This document shows, in pieces, positions 45,345 through 55,954 of a stretch of 64,000 bases of DNA. Where the stretch lies: positions 36,274 through 100,273 of the forward strand of contig CAZJAD010000001.1 of assembly GCA_964543855.1 (NCBI GenBank), written 5' to 3'. This stretch comes from CAZJAD01 sp964543855. Lineage in GTDB: Bacteria > Electryoneota > RPQS01 > DYHQ01. A program made the translations under genes and the position numbers. Numbering within the stretch: position 1 is the first letter of the stretch; every line of letters begins with the position of its first letter. Under the pieces are notes generated by a model. The model was not told where the DNA came from, made no database searches, and was given only the letters and a program-made list of their open reading frames with translations.

Positions 45345-45572
45345 ACGAAACAGATGCGGTTTCTTGGGTCAGCCAAACACGACAACTCGAACCTTTTAAC
45401 TCCGAATATGACTAACCGGTTCCGGATGGTATGCAAGGCGACGATGCAGTGGGTTATCCTCCTGGTTTTAAGGATATTGTCTTTTGTACACATTACCGGT
45501 GCGATCCTGCGCAGAGGCCACCCATTTCACCAGGACTTGCTTCCACTCACGAAGCACCTTGGCGGCCGCGAG
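45345..45572. other. Divergent intergenic region
   Basis: No gene or clear repeat. It separates the metal operon (-) from the REC-REC-PPDK gene (+). No minus-strand promoter was convincing. Confidence 0.4.
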
Positions 45573-45601
45573 TTGATTATTGCCCCCTGCCACAGTATAT
45601 T
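45573..45601 (+). promoter_or_regulatory. Promoter of the REC-REC-PPDK gene
   Basis: TTGATT (45573-45578), exactly 17 bases, TATATT (45596-45601). The leader to ATG 45766 would be about 155 nt. Confidence 0.5.
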
Positions 45602-45765
45602 ATTATGGGGCTTAGCTGGACTTACTCGCCAGCCGGGCCCCGGCAAAGCCGGGCGGGCACCGCGTTTGCGGTATCATTGAAGGACCTCGGCCGCAGAGAA
45701 TCCCCACACACTCCGGAAAGCGCATTCCTGTATGAATACGAATCTTGACAACCCGCGGAAGGACA

Positions 45766-48750
45766 ATGGCGAAGTTTGAACAACACATGCATAACGAGGC
45801 GAGGAGCCTGACCACGGGTTTCCAGAATCTCATGCGGCACACGGTTCAGGAGATTCTGCTCGTCTCCAGCCTCTACGACTCTTTTCTGCTCGCTCAGGAC
45901 GGCCAATTGCGGGAACAGATGATCAGCGAGTTCCTGGAACTCAATCTCCAGCTTGTGCCGGGTCTGACCCGCGTGTCCAAGGCGTCCGAAGCGGTGCACA
46001 TGATCGGTGAGGATCCCCGTGTCAACTTGATAATCACGACGATGAATATCGGTGATATGCATGTGTTGGATTTCGCGCTGAAGGTCCGCGAAAAGAATCC
46101 GAACATGCCCATCGTCCTGCTGGCGTTCGACAACCGGGATTTGCTTGAGCTGTTGAAACTCAAGGACACATCCTTTGTCGACAAAGTGTTCATCTGGCAG
46201 GGGGACTTTCGCATCTTGATCGCGATCGTGAAATACATCGAGGATCGCTGGAACATCGAGCACGATACGAGGGAAATGGGCGTTCAGAATATCATTTTAA
46301 TCGAAGATAACATCCGGTTCTACTCCTCATACCTCCCGATGATCTACACGGAGCTCATGAGACATTCACAGGGTCTGATCTCTGAGAGTGTCAACCTTTA
46401 TCACAAAGTGCTCCGCATGCGGGCGAGGCCCAAAATCCTCCTTTGCGACAATTTTGAAGAAGCGTGGAACTACTATCTGACCTATGAAGATCATGTCCTC
46501 GGCGTCATCTCCGATATTGAATTTCCGCAGAACGGCGTGACGAATCCCGGGGCAGGCGCCGAATTCACGCGGCGCGTGAAGGAACGCCGACCGGACATCC
46601 CGATTCTCCTGCAATCCTCCAAGGCACGGATGGCCAAGTTGGCCGAATCGTTGAATGTGAAATTCCTTCTCAAGGGTTCCCCGACGCTGCTCCACGAATT
46701 GCAGCAATTTATGTTTGACAGTCTCGGCTTTGGTGACTTCACCTTCCGGTTGCCGGACGGCACAGTGATTGACCGGGCGCATGACATGCGCACTTTGGAG
46801 GAAAAACTGCACACAATCCCGGTTGAAAGTATACGGTTCCACGGGGAGCGGGATGACTTTTCAAACTGGCTGAAAGCGCGCACCGAATTCGAACTCGCGG
46901 ACAAGCTGAAGCCACGGAAGGTTTCCGACTACCCATCGCTTGAAGCGCTTCGCGCAGACCTGATCCAGTCACTGAGTTCCTTTCGCAAAGACCGGAGCCG
47001 CGGACATGTGGCCGATTTCAATCCTGACATATTCGACGCCACAACTTATTTTGCCCGAATCGGAGGAGGATCGCTGGGTGGCAAGGCCAGGGGTCTGGCG
47101 TTCGTGAATCATCTGCTCAACACCTATCCGTTGGGCGCCGAATTCAAGAATGTTCACATCGCGGTTCCTCCGACAGTCGTCGTTTGCACGGATGTCTTTG
47201 ATCAATTCCTCGAATCGAATCAGCTGCGCGATTTCGCCCTGCGCTCGACAAGTGAAGAGAAAATTCAGCAACGATTTCTGGAGGCCGATTATCCGGAAGA
47301 GATCAAGCGCGATCTCGCCCTCTTCCTCGATCGCGCCCGCTATCCTCTTGCCGTACGATCTTCAAGCCTGATGGAGGACTCTCAGTACCACCCGTTTGCG
47401 GGCGTGTACAGAACCTACATGTTGCCCAACAACCATCCCGATCCGCGCATCCGATTGGAGCAACTATTGGCGGCCATGAAGCGCGTCTACGCGTCCACTT
47501 TTTCCCTCCGTGCCAAGCAGTACATGAAGGCAACACCACACCGTTTAGAAGAAGAAAAGATGGCCGTGATTATCCAGAAAGTCGTTGGGTCGCAGCACGA
47601 GAATCGTTTCTATCCGGACTTCGCCGGAGTCGCCCGTTCGCACAACTTCTACCCGACCCCGCCGTCAAAATCGTCCGATGGCGTGGTGAGTGTGGCTCTG
47701 GGACTCGGGAAGACCGTGGTCGAGGGAGGATCCGCGGTTCGATTCTGTCCCAAACACCCGCGTCATCTGCTCCAGTTCTCTTCGACACGGGATTTTCTCG
47801 ACTACGCACAGAAATCCTTTTTCGCACTGGAAGTAAACGACCACGACGAAGCGCAGGATTTTTCGCGGGAGCCGGAACTGATGAACTTCGGCCTCGATGT
47901 CGCCGAGCGAGACGGCACTCTTGCGCCGATGGCTTCCGTCTATTCGGCTGAGAATGATGCCGTATACGATGGGCTGTCGCGGCCTGGTGTGCGCATCGTC
48001 AGTTTTGCACCGATTCTCAAGCATGGACTGTTTCCGATGCCCGAAATCCTGAACTGCGTGCTGGAACTGGGAACATGGGGTTTGAGTTGTCCGGTGGAAA
48101 TCGAATTCGCGGTCAGATTGTCCACCTTGCCGGCATCGTCGACCGAGTTCGGGATTGTGCAAATTCGTCCTCTTCTCATAAGCCGCGAATTGGAGGATAT
48201 AGAGATTGAGGACCTCTCACCAACAGACCTCATTTGCCAGAGCTCACACACGATGGGTTTTGGAATGATCGATGACATCCGGGATGCTGTCGTCGTGGAT
48301 ATCGACCGATTTGATCGGACGAAGAGTCACGAAGTCGCTAGTGAGGTAGGCCGGTTCAACGCCAAGCTGGTCGAAGAAGAGCGGCCTTATTTGTTGATCG
48401 GCGTCGGACGGTGGGGCTCGGCCGATCCCTGGCTGGGAATTCCGGTGAACTGGGAGCAGATTTCGGGGGCCCGAGTGATCGTCGAGACCGGCCTCAAGGA
48501 CCTCAAAGTGACACCGTCTCAGGGAGCTCATTTCTTTCAGAATCTGACCGCTCTTATGATCGGGTATCTGACGGTGAATCCCGACAGCAACGAAGGACTG
48601 ATAGACTGGGATTGGCTGGCGCGGCAACCTGCCCTCAAAGAAGGCAAATTCGTGCGGCATCTTCGCTTCCGCGACCCAATCATCGTCAAGATGAATGGTC
48701 ACACGAATCAGGGCGTGGTTTTCAAGCCCAAACGGCACAAGAAGGGGTAG
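45766..48750 (+). CDS. Double-receiver protein fused to a pyruvate-phosphate-dikinase ATP-binding domain
   Basis: From ATG 45766 (GGAAGGA just upstream) the protein has 994 residues. Two receiver-like domains come first. The one at about 20-150 lacks a clear phosphoacceptor; the one at about 170-320 has ILIEDN and VISDIEF, so it may be phosphorylated on Asp. A PPDK_N-type ATP-grasp domain occupies about 420-860 (GGGSLGGKARGLAFVN, YPLAVRSSSLMEDS, FAGVYRTY, and VEIEFAV near the end), followed by a C-terminal domain of about 130 residues. The swivelling phospho-His domain and the PEP/pyruvate barrel of true PEP synthase are absent, so it is probably not a PEP synthase. It may be a regulated phosphotransferase. 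Confidence 0.85.
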   Translation: MAKFEQHMHNEARSLTTGFQNLMRHTVQEILLVSSLYDSFLLAQDGQLREQMISEFLELNLQLVPGLTRVSKASEAVHMIGEDPRVNLIITTMNIGDMHVLDFALKVREKNPNMPIVLLAFDNRDLLELLKLKDTSFVDKVFIWQGDFRILIAIVKYIEDRWNIEHDTREMGVQNIILIEDNIRFYSSYLPMIYTELMRHSQGLISESVNLYHKVLRMRARPKILLCDNFEEAWNYYLTYEDHVLGVISDIEFPQNGVTNPGAGAEFTRRVKERRPDIPILLQSSKARMAKLAESLNVKFLLKGSPTLLHELQQFMFDSLGFGDFTFRLPDGTVIDRAHDMRTLEEKLHTIPVESIRFHGERDDFSNWLKARTEFELADKLKPRKVSDYPSLEALRADLIQSLSSFRKDRSRGHVADFNPDIFDATTYFARIGGGSLGGKARGLAFVNHLLNTYPLGAEFKNVHIAVPPTVVVCTDVFDQFLESNQLRDFALRSTSEEKIQQRFLEADYPEEIKRDLALFLDRARYPLAVRSSSLMEDSQYHPFAGVYRTYMLPNNHPDPRIRLEQLLAAMKRVYASTFSLRAKQYMKATPHRLEEEKMAVIIQKVVGSQHENRFYPDFAGVARSHNFYPTPPSKSSDGVVSVALGLGKTVVEGGSAVRFCPKHPRHLLQFSSTRDFLDYAQKSFFALEVNDHDEAQDFSREPELMNFGLDVAERDGTLAPMASVYSAENDAVYDGLSRPGVRIVSFAPILKHGLFPMPEILNCVLELGTWGLSCPVEIEFAVRLSTLPASSTEFGIVQIRPLLISRELEDIEIEDLSPTDLICQSSHTMGFGMIDDIRDAVVVDIDRFDRTKSHEVASEVGRFNAKLVEEERPYLLIGVGRWGSADPWLGIPVNWEQISGARVIVETGLKDLKVTPSQGAHFFQNLTALMIGYLTVNPDSNEGLIDWDWLARQPALKEGKFVRHLRFRDPIIVKMNGHTNQGVVFKPKRHKKG

Positions 48751-48861
48751 CGACAGAGAATATTCATTGGGAGTCCAACGCCAACACTGACTGCGTTGAC
48801 ATTCAGCGGACAGACTTCCTGTAAAGCGCCAAAGACAGAAACCTCTCGCTTCGGATATGCA

Positions 48862-48895
48862 ACGCCCCGGCCGGATACGGTCGGGGCGTCTTTGC
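48862..48895. terminator. Terminator between convergent genes
   Basis: Stem ACGCCCCG (48862-48869) with CGGGGCGT (48882-48889) plus an inner CCG/CGG, followed by CTTTGCTT on the plus strand. It ends the REC-REC-PPDK gene and may also serve the subtilase gene. Confidence 0.75.
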
Positions 48896-48952
48896 TTGCT
48901 GCGCGCGAAAACAGCTCACAGCGCGCCATAATATGATATGCTTGGTTGTCTG

Positions 48953-50827
48953 CTACTTCCAGGAAGCCAGAAGTTCCATAGACCTCTTGGGATTCATCAG
49001 CAGGACTTTTCGATCGCCCGCCTGTTTCTCGTCGCAACCGCGCACAATCAGGTCGCGAACCTGTGCCGGCGTCAGGTCAGGTTTCATCGCCACCAATTTG
49101 CCCGCGAGATTTGTCGCATTCGGGGAAGACATGGATGTGCCGGAGAGTCTGAGCTGATCCCCGCCCGGAACATAACTGAGTACTTCAAACCCATTGGCAT
49201 ACACGTCCACCTTGCCAAAGCTCGTGAAGTTCGTCTCATCACCGGCTTGATCCACTGCTCCCACCGACATCATGTTGGGCAGGTTATAGGAACTTGGATA
49301 GAACTCCTCGAAAATCACATCACTATCCGTGTTGCCCGCCGAAGTGATGAAGAGAATATCGGGTGCATTCTTGATGGCCGTGAAGAAGGCCTGGTTGACG
49401 ATCTCGAAAATCTGCCTCGCGAGAGCCTTCCGTTCCTCGGCCGTGCCGCCTGCATTGTTGGCCTCCAGCGCCGACTCCACCTCTTCGAGTGAACCACCCC
49501 AGCTCATATTCACGACGCGTACGGAATGCTTCTTGAAATAGTCGATAGATTCCTGTAAGGCTTTTGCGTCCTTCTTGGCCTGCTCGACCGTCGGCTCTTC
49601 CGGAATCAAATGATAATCAAAGGTAAGGCGGGCCGCAACAACGCGGGCGAACGGATTTCCTCGAGCGGCAATCCCCGCCACATGGGTGCCGTGACAATAG
49701 TGGGCGTATTTCGTGAGATTTTCGATGAACGGCTTCACCGAATCCTGCGGCAGGCTGCCGAGGAGTTTCTTCAGATCCTGAGCCTCCGGACTGTCGATAC
49801 CGGATGTGATGTCCTCCAGTCCCTTCATCTGGCTCTGCAAACGCGGGCGGTCTTTGGACACATCGCCGATGGGCAGGAGCAGCTCGGTAATCTTGTCCGA
49901 ATGGAGGCTGTACGCGATGCCGTGAACATCGTCCACGAATCCGTTGTTATCATCGTCTTTGTTATTGCCCGGAATCTCTTTGGTGTTGGTCCACATCTGG
50001 TTTCCGAAGATATCGGTATCCACACCGGAATCCCACACGGCCAGAAGCACCGGAGCCTTGCCATCCTTTTGCGTCAATGTCACTTCCCGCGCAGCCCAGA
50101 TGTCCGCCTTTTTCACCTCGTGCGTGGCGATGACGGCACCATACACCTCGGTGACAATGTCCTTGAGCGGCAGATAGTATCGCACCGTGAAGGCGTTATT
50201 CAAGAGACTGGTCGCGATATCCTTGCTCATCTCTCCGTCGCTGCCGTCCAGTACCGGCTGGATTCTGGACTCAAGCAGTCCCGCTACGAGGTTGCGGGAG
50301 ACGATTTCCGAGCTGCCTTTCGTCTGTTTGATGTCGGCTTCGCACTCAGTATAAGGCAGGGCCTCCACCAGTTTCTTCAGCTCTGTTCGGAAATTTGCCA
50401 TGAAATCTCCATCGGGAGCGCGCTTCGCTTTGATGTAGGCCTGCGTGAATAGCCCCATCGTGAGCTTGGTGGAGAGTTTGTCTTCGAGTTTCTTCCGTTT
50501 GTCCAAAAAGCTCAAGTAGGTGTCATAGTCTTTTTCCAGCAAGGCGACCATGCCAAGGTTAGAATAATACGCCTGCAGTGTGGTCTTGTCGTCGATCTCG
50601 TATTTCTCCATATCATTTTCGAGGTCTTTCTTGACCTCAGCGGCCAGTTTCATCAGGGCTGCATCGTTATCGAGCAGATCGACGGCTTTGACATTGATTC
50701 TGTAGGTATGGCGGGGCAAATCGTCCAGCTTCTCGATCTTGATTTTGCCGGCGTGAGCCAGCTGAAAGCCCGCCAGTACAAAAACGCAGCCAATCCAAAT
50801 TGCCGCTATGCGAGTCACGCGTTTCAT
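48953..50827 (-). CDS. Exported subtilisin-family (S8) serine protease
   Basis: From ATG 50827 (GGAG 7 bases upstream) the protein has 624 residues with a signal peptide (cleavage near AHAGK). A helical region of about 220 residues, rich in Lys and Glu, precedes the catalytic domain. The triad is visible: Asp in LLAVWDSGVD, His in HGTHVAGIA and Ser in LSGTSMSSPNATN, with the oxyanion Asn in ITSAGNTD. There is a large insert between Asp and His, including the calcium-like DDDNNGFVDD. No sorting tail is present, so it probably stays in the periplasm or uses another export route. The substrate is unknown. Confidence 0.92.
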   Translation of the reverse strand: MKRVTRIAAIWIGCVFVLAGFQLAHAGKIKIEKLDDLPRHTYRINVKAVDLLDNDAALMKLAAEVKKDLENDMEKYEIDDKTTLQAYYSNLGMVALLEKDYDTYLSFLDKRKKLEDKLSTKLTMGLFTQAYIKAKRAPDGDFMANFRTELKKLVEALPYTECEADIKQTKGSSEIVSRNLVAGLLESRIQPVLDGSDGEMSKDIATSLLNNAFTVRYYLPLKDIVTEVYGAVIATHEVKKADIWAAREVTLTQKDGKAPVLLAVWDSGVDTDIFGNQMWTNTKEIPGNNKDDDNNGFVDDVHGIAYSLHSDKITELLLPIGDVSKDRPRLQSQMKGLEDITSGIDSPEAQDLKKLLGSLPQDSVKPFIENLTKYAHYCHGTHVAGIAARGNPFARVVAARLTFDYHLIPEEPTVEQAKKDAKALQESIDYFKKHSVRVVNMSWGGSLEEVESALEANNAGGTAEERKALARQIFEIVNQAFFTAIKNAPDILFITSAGNTDSDVIFEEFYPSSYNLPNMMSVGAVDQAGDETNFTSFGKVDVYANGFEVLSYVPGGDQLRLSGTSMSSPNATNLAGKLVAMKPDLTPAQVRDLIVRGCDEKQAGDRKVLLMNPKRSMELLASWK

Positions 50828-50934
50828 AGAAGTCTCCATAGACAAATAGTGAATGATGAAAGAGAGATTGCCGTGTACTCTATAAGATACGCAAAATCAT
50901 GAAAGGTTTCAAGCCGTCCCAAGCGAAACCCTTT

Positions 50935-50974
50935 AAAAAACAAGGCGCGGAGTAAACGAACCTTGCTCCGCGCC
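50935..50974 (-). terminator. Terminator of gdhA
   Basis: A 9-bp perfect stem (50944-50952 with 50966-50974), followed on the minus strand by TTGTTTTTT, 26 bases after the gdhA stop. Confidence 0.88.
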
Positions 50975-50999
50975 AGTTCTTGAGCCACCTGGGGAAGGT

Positions 51000-52415
<1,416 letters not shown>

Positions 52416-52556
52416 CTAAAAGAGGCGGCCCGGCTCGGGGCCACCCGTTGGAGCGGGAATGTGAAAAAAACCACAACTGACGGCACAACAAAATGTTACA
52501 AGTGAGCCGCACCGGAGGGCGGCGCGGTTCGGGCCGGTCACATGCGCAACTTGATA

Positions 52557-52585
52557 AATATGCGAAATCTCGACAAACTTGTCAA
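52557..52585 (-). promoter_or_regulatory. Promoter of gdhA
   Basis: On the minus strand TTGACA (52580-52585), 17 bases, CATATT (52557-52562). The -35 overlaps a small palindrome GACAA-AC-TTGTC (52572-52583), which could be an operator. The leader would be about 190 nt. Confidence 0.5.
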
Positions 52586-52632
52586 GCACCGAGGCGAGCG
52601 CTGTCAAGCGACGCTCTCCCCCGATGCTTCGC

Positions 52633-52661
52633 TTGCTCAAAACAGCGACTTTTCGTATATT
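52633..52661 (+). promoter_or_regulatory. Promoter of gcvT
   Basis: TTGCTC (52633-52638), 17 bases, TATATT (52656-52661), about 33 bases before a likely transcription start-to-ATG distance. No glycine riboswitch was seen between it and the ATG. Confidence 0.5.
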
Positions 52662-52700
52662 AGCTCGAAAACTCATTACTCCAAAAGCACTTCAGGCACA

Positions 52701-53789
52701 ATGGCTTTAAAACGAACTGCACTGACGCCGATCCACGAGAGACTTGGGGCAAAGATGGTGGACTTCGGTGGATTCCTTATGCCCGTTCAATACACTTCAA
52801 TCCGAGCTGAACACCGGCGTGTTCGGACGACAGTCGGTGTTTTCGATGTGTCGCACATGGGCGAGTTCGTCATTCGCGGTCCGGACCGCGAAGCGTTTGC
52901 GAACTGGACCACCGTGAACAATGTTGAGAAGCTGGAGACATATCAGGTGCAATACAGTTGCGCCTGCTATCCTGATGGCGGAATCGTGGACGACCTGCTC
53001 GTCTACCGCTTCCCAGACCACCTCATGATGATCGTCAATGCCGCGAACATCGACAAAGACTGGACCTGGTTCCTCCAGAACAAGCGAGGAAATTGCGAAC
53101 TCGAGAACATTTCCGACAGCTACTCGCTTCTGGCCGTTCAGGGTCGCCACGCGGAGGCCGTGGTTCAGAAGCTGACAAGAACCGATCTGTCAGCGATCAA
53201 ATACTACTGGTGCTCCGAGGGCGAGGTCGCGGCCGTGAAAGCTCTGATCTCACGCACGGGCTATACCGGCGAAAACGGTTTTGAACTGATGGTGGCGAAC
53301 AAGGATGCGCCAGCTCTCTGGGATGCCCTCTTCGATGCGGGCAAGGAATTCGAGATCGAGCCCATCGGTCTCGGTGCTCGCGACAGCCTGCGCCTTGAAA
53401 TGAAATTCTGTCTCTATGGAAACGACATTGACCAGACGACGAATCCCCTCGAAGCCGGGCTCGGCTGGATCACAAAGCTGAAAAAAGGGGATTTTATCGG
53501 TCGCGAGCCGCTCCTGAAAGTGAAGGAAGAAGGTCCCAAACGCAAACTTATCGGCTTCCAGATCAACGGCGTCGGTTTCCCGCGCCCGCACTACCGGATT
53601 CTTTCGGATGGACAAGAGGTCGGACGGGTTACATCCGGAACGGTCTCACCGATGTCGGACAAGGGCATCGGCCTGGGCTATGTTCCCGTGGAACTCAGTG
53701 AAATCGACACGAAACTCGAAATTGACGCGCGCGGCCGTATCCTGCCCGCCCGGGTGGTCAAAACGCCCTTCTACCAGCGCCCCTACTGA
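52701..53789 (+). CDS. gcvT: Glycine cleavage system T protein (aminomethyltransferase)
   Basis: From ATG 52701 (CAGG 5 bases upstream) the protein has 362 residues, the usual length for GcvT. The N-terminal region (LTPIHERLGAKMVDFGGFLMPVQY, FDVSHMGEF) and the folate-domain motifs (SRTGYTGENGFEL, GLGARDSLRLEM) are complete. The open frame extends 53 codons upstream, but that part has no similarity and overlaps the promoter. GcvT transfers the aminomethyl carbon from lipoylated H protein to tetrahydrofolate. No gcvH or gcvP is in the window. Confidence 0.95.
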   Translation: MALKRTALTPIHERLGAKMVDFGGFLMPVQYTSIRAEHRRVRTTVGVFDVSHMGEFVIRGPDREAFANWTTVNNVEKLETYQVQYSCACYPDGGIVDDLLVYRFPDHLMMIVNAANIDKDWTWFLQNKRGNCELENISDSYSLLAVQGRHAEAVVQKLTRTDLSAIKYYWCSEGEVAAVKALISRTGYTGENGFELMVANKDAPALWDALFDAGKEFEIEPIGLGARDSLRLEMKFCLYGNDIDQTTNPLEAGLGWITKLKKGDFIGREPLLKVKEEGPKRKLIGFQINGVGFPRPHYRILSDGQEVGRVTSGTVSPMSDKGIGLGYVPVELSEIDTKLEIDARGRILPARVVKTPFYQRPY

Positions 53790-53864
53790 CATAGACTATC
53801 AAGAAGTGAGTCGCTCGAAGTCCTCGGGTTTGGCCGCGGCCCGCGACGGGGGCAGTCGTTGCTT

Positions 53865-54704
53865 ATGACCTCTTCTAAGGAATCAGCGCCAAGACGAAAA
53901 GCCCAGTCTCTGCTGTTCTGGATTCTGGCGGTCGTCATTACTCTGGCATCCGCTTATTACCAGCGCGCCACCGGTCCAACGCATTCCATCGGGGATACGG
54001 TGCAGTTCGGCGAATCAACCGTCACCTATACCTTTGCCCGCACGCACGGCGGCGAAGGAGGCGCACCGGTTGCGGTGTCCGTGGACGATGCCGGCGTAAC
54101 CGGCACTCTGGTTTGGCGCCGCTATCCCACAGGCGAACCGTGGACACGGACGCCAATGCAGCGCGACGGGAATCAGCTTATCGCACCCCTGCCTCACCAG
54201 CCACCGGCAGGCAAAGTAGAGTATCATGTGCTTCTCAGTCGCGAGGATGAAACGCTGATGTTGCCGATAGACAGAGCGGTGGTCTTGCGGTACAAGGGAG
54301 CGGTCCCGGCAGCCATTTTGTTGCCGCATGTTCTGCTCATTTTCGCGGCGATGCTGGTGTCCACACGAGCCGGGTTGGAGGCGTTGACCCGCCATGGAAA
54401 GACGAGCCGCTATGTGGCATGGGCAGCGGGACTCACTTTGGTCGGGGGGATGATATTCGGGCCACTGGTGCAGTACTATGCCTTCGGCGCAGCTTGGACC
54501 GGCGTGCCTTTGGGGTGGGATTTGACGGATAACAAGACGCTGATTGCGATGATCGGCTGGGCGGCGGCGTTCATCGCCACACGCCGCAACCGTCCGGCGA
54601 GGGGATGGGTGTTAGGGGCTTCAATCCTGATGCTCGTCATTTTCCTGATTCCACATAGCGTTCTCGGCTCACAGCTCGACTACGGAAAACTGTCAGCCCG
54701 CTAA
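53865..54704 (+). CDS. Membrane protein of unknown function
   Basis: From ATG 53865 the protein has 279 residues. One membrane helix (about 20-36) is followed by an extracytoplasmic beta-rich domain of about 110 residues, then four more helices (about 145-165, 180-205, 220-240, 248-265). No family was recognised. The exposed domain resembles small immunoglobulin-like modules (GGAPVAVSV, VEYHVLLSRED). It lies about 75 bases after gcvT and may be read with it. Its last four bases overlap the end of the convergent lipoprotein gene. Confidence 0.65.
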   Translation: MTSSKESAPRRKAQSLLFWILAVVITLASAYYQRATGPTHSIGDTVQFGESTVTYTFARTHGGEGGAPVAVSVDDAGVTGTLVWRRYPTGEPWTRTPMQRDGNQLIAPLPHQPPAGKVEYHVLLSREDETLMLPIDRAVVLRYKGAVPAAILLPHVLLIFAAMLVSTRAGLEALTRHGKTSRYVAWAAGLTLVGGMIFGPLVQYYAFGAAWTGVPLGWDLTDNKTLIAMIGWAAAFIATRRNRPARGWVLGASILMLVIFLIPHSVLGSQLDYGKLSAR

Positions 54705-55612
54705 TCAAAAGAGGCTCTGCAGAAGGCACGGAAGACCTGCTGATTGCTTCTGTAAGAGTCTACGCTGTTGGCTCTATGCCTCATGAGTTTTGGCACACGA
54801 TTTGGCGGCTCCTCCGCTTCATTTACCAAGGAATCGGAACCACCTACAAGAATATACAGAGAACCTCCGGAAGTCCATCCGTTGAAAAACCCCATTCCAT
54901 CGCCGGTAATATTGCCTTCGTCACCCTCTTTAGCAGGACCGTTTATTGCCCATATCTGGAAGTGTCCATTCGCAACCTCTACAGAACCGATTTCTGCAAT
55001 GGGCGGAAAAAGTTCGGTCGGCGAGAAAGTGATACAGACATCCGACATTAGTGTGTCAATAGTGCAGTAGAAACGCTCGGAAATTCCCGAGGTGTCCGTA
55101 TAACGGAATTGAAAATCAAATCGAACGAGGTAAATGTCAGCCCCATCCGATTGACTCCAGCGAACCGCCAGACTATCTCCAACAGCGATGGTATCATATG
55201 AGGTGTCCGACGAGGTGATTTCAAATGGGCCGGGCGAAATTACACCCGCTTTTGCGATTCCAGAGCTTCCGTCAAGTTCTGTGTAGGTCACGAGAAGCTC
55301 CGTAGAATCGCCAGCAGAAATGGGCAGATCAAGATGGACAAACCGATACGGAATGCGCCAACTGAACGAATACTGAAGCGGAATTGGAATGCCGTTAATC
55401 TCGACATTGGGGATTTCTGGAATGTTGTAGACTTCCACTTCGGCATGACTCGAAGAGTCCAGAGAAGTATGGGGCTGTATCCACCCATTGATATAAACAG
55501 GTGAAGTGCCCGGAGGTCCCTGCGGGCCTTCTGGGCCCTCGCATCCACCAATGGCTACCAATAGACACACAGCAGTGAAAAGTGCCGCGATACCTGATTT
55601 CCTCGTGAACAT
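54701..55612 (-). CDS. Lipoprotein with beta-sandwich domains, unknown function
   Basis: The 303-residue protein has a lipobox (VAIGGC) directly followed by a short collagen-like run (GPEGPQGPPG), a common spacer in surface lipoproteins of this kind. The remainder is Ser/Thr/Asp-rich and beta-strand-rich (two immunoglobulin-like domains by eye), with ISSG-type loops and no catalytic motif. GAGG lies about 8 bases before the ATG. It is likely anchored in the outer membrane. The last about 25 residues lie beyond the second domain. Confidence 0.7.
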   Translation of the reverse strand: MFTRKSGIAALFTAVCLLVAIGGCEGPEGPQGPPGTSPVYINGWIQPHTSLDSSSHAEVEVYNIPEIPNVEINGIPIPLQYSFSWRIPYRFVHLDLPISAGDSTELLVTYTELDGSSGIAKAGVISPGPFEITSSDTSYDTIAVGDSLAVRWSQSDGADIYLVRFDFQFRYTDTSGISERFYCTIDTLMSDVCITFSPTELFPPIAEIGSVEVANGHFQIWAINGPAKEGDEGNITGDGMGFFNGWTSGGSLYILVGGSDSLVNEAEEPPNRVPKLMRHRANSVDSYRSNQQVFRAFCRASFD

Positions 55613-55854
55613 ATTGATTTCCTCCCCGATTGAAAGGAACCCTCACCCTCCGGCAGGGCAACTGACGAACGTGATGCCACCCGTCGTACACTCACAACAG
55701 ACTGCATACGCTTGCCACGCCGCAGATTCCAATCCCTGAAAAAATCCCCCTACAAGACTAATTGTCTGATTTCTGGGATCCGGCAACCGACAGAAAATCC
55801 GACTTGAAATTCATTTGGTAGCCATTTCCCGACAATCGGATTTTCCCATCCGGC
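55613..55854. other. Region left of the assembly gap
   Basis: The first part is the upstream region of the lipoprotein gene. The part next to the gap (about 55758-55854) may be the C-terminal end of the transglutaminase gene: all three minus frames stay open for some distance, and because the true gap length is unknown the frame cannot be chosen. Confidence 0.4.
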
Positions 55855-55954
55855 NNNNNNNNNNNNNNNNNNNNNNNNNNNNNNNNNNNNNNNNNNNNNN
55901 NNNNNNNNNNNNNNNNNNNNNNNNNNNNNNNNNNNNNNNNNNNNNNNNNNNNNN
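55855..55954. other. Assembly gap (100 N)
   Basis: Exactly 100 N, a placeholder of unknown true length. It cuts off the C-terminal coding part of the transglutaminase-like gene to its right. Confidence 0.98.

Noticed and set aside
55498..55545. Collagen-like protein
   Set aside because: Only ten residues of GPEGPQGPPG after a lipobox; it is a spacer in a lipoprotein.
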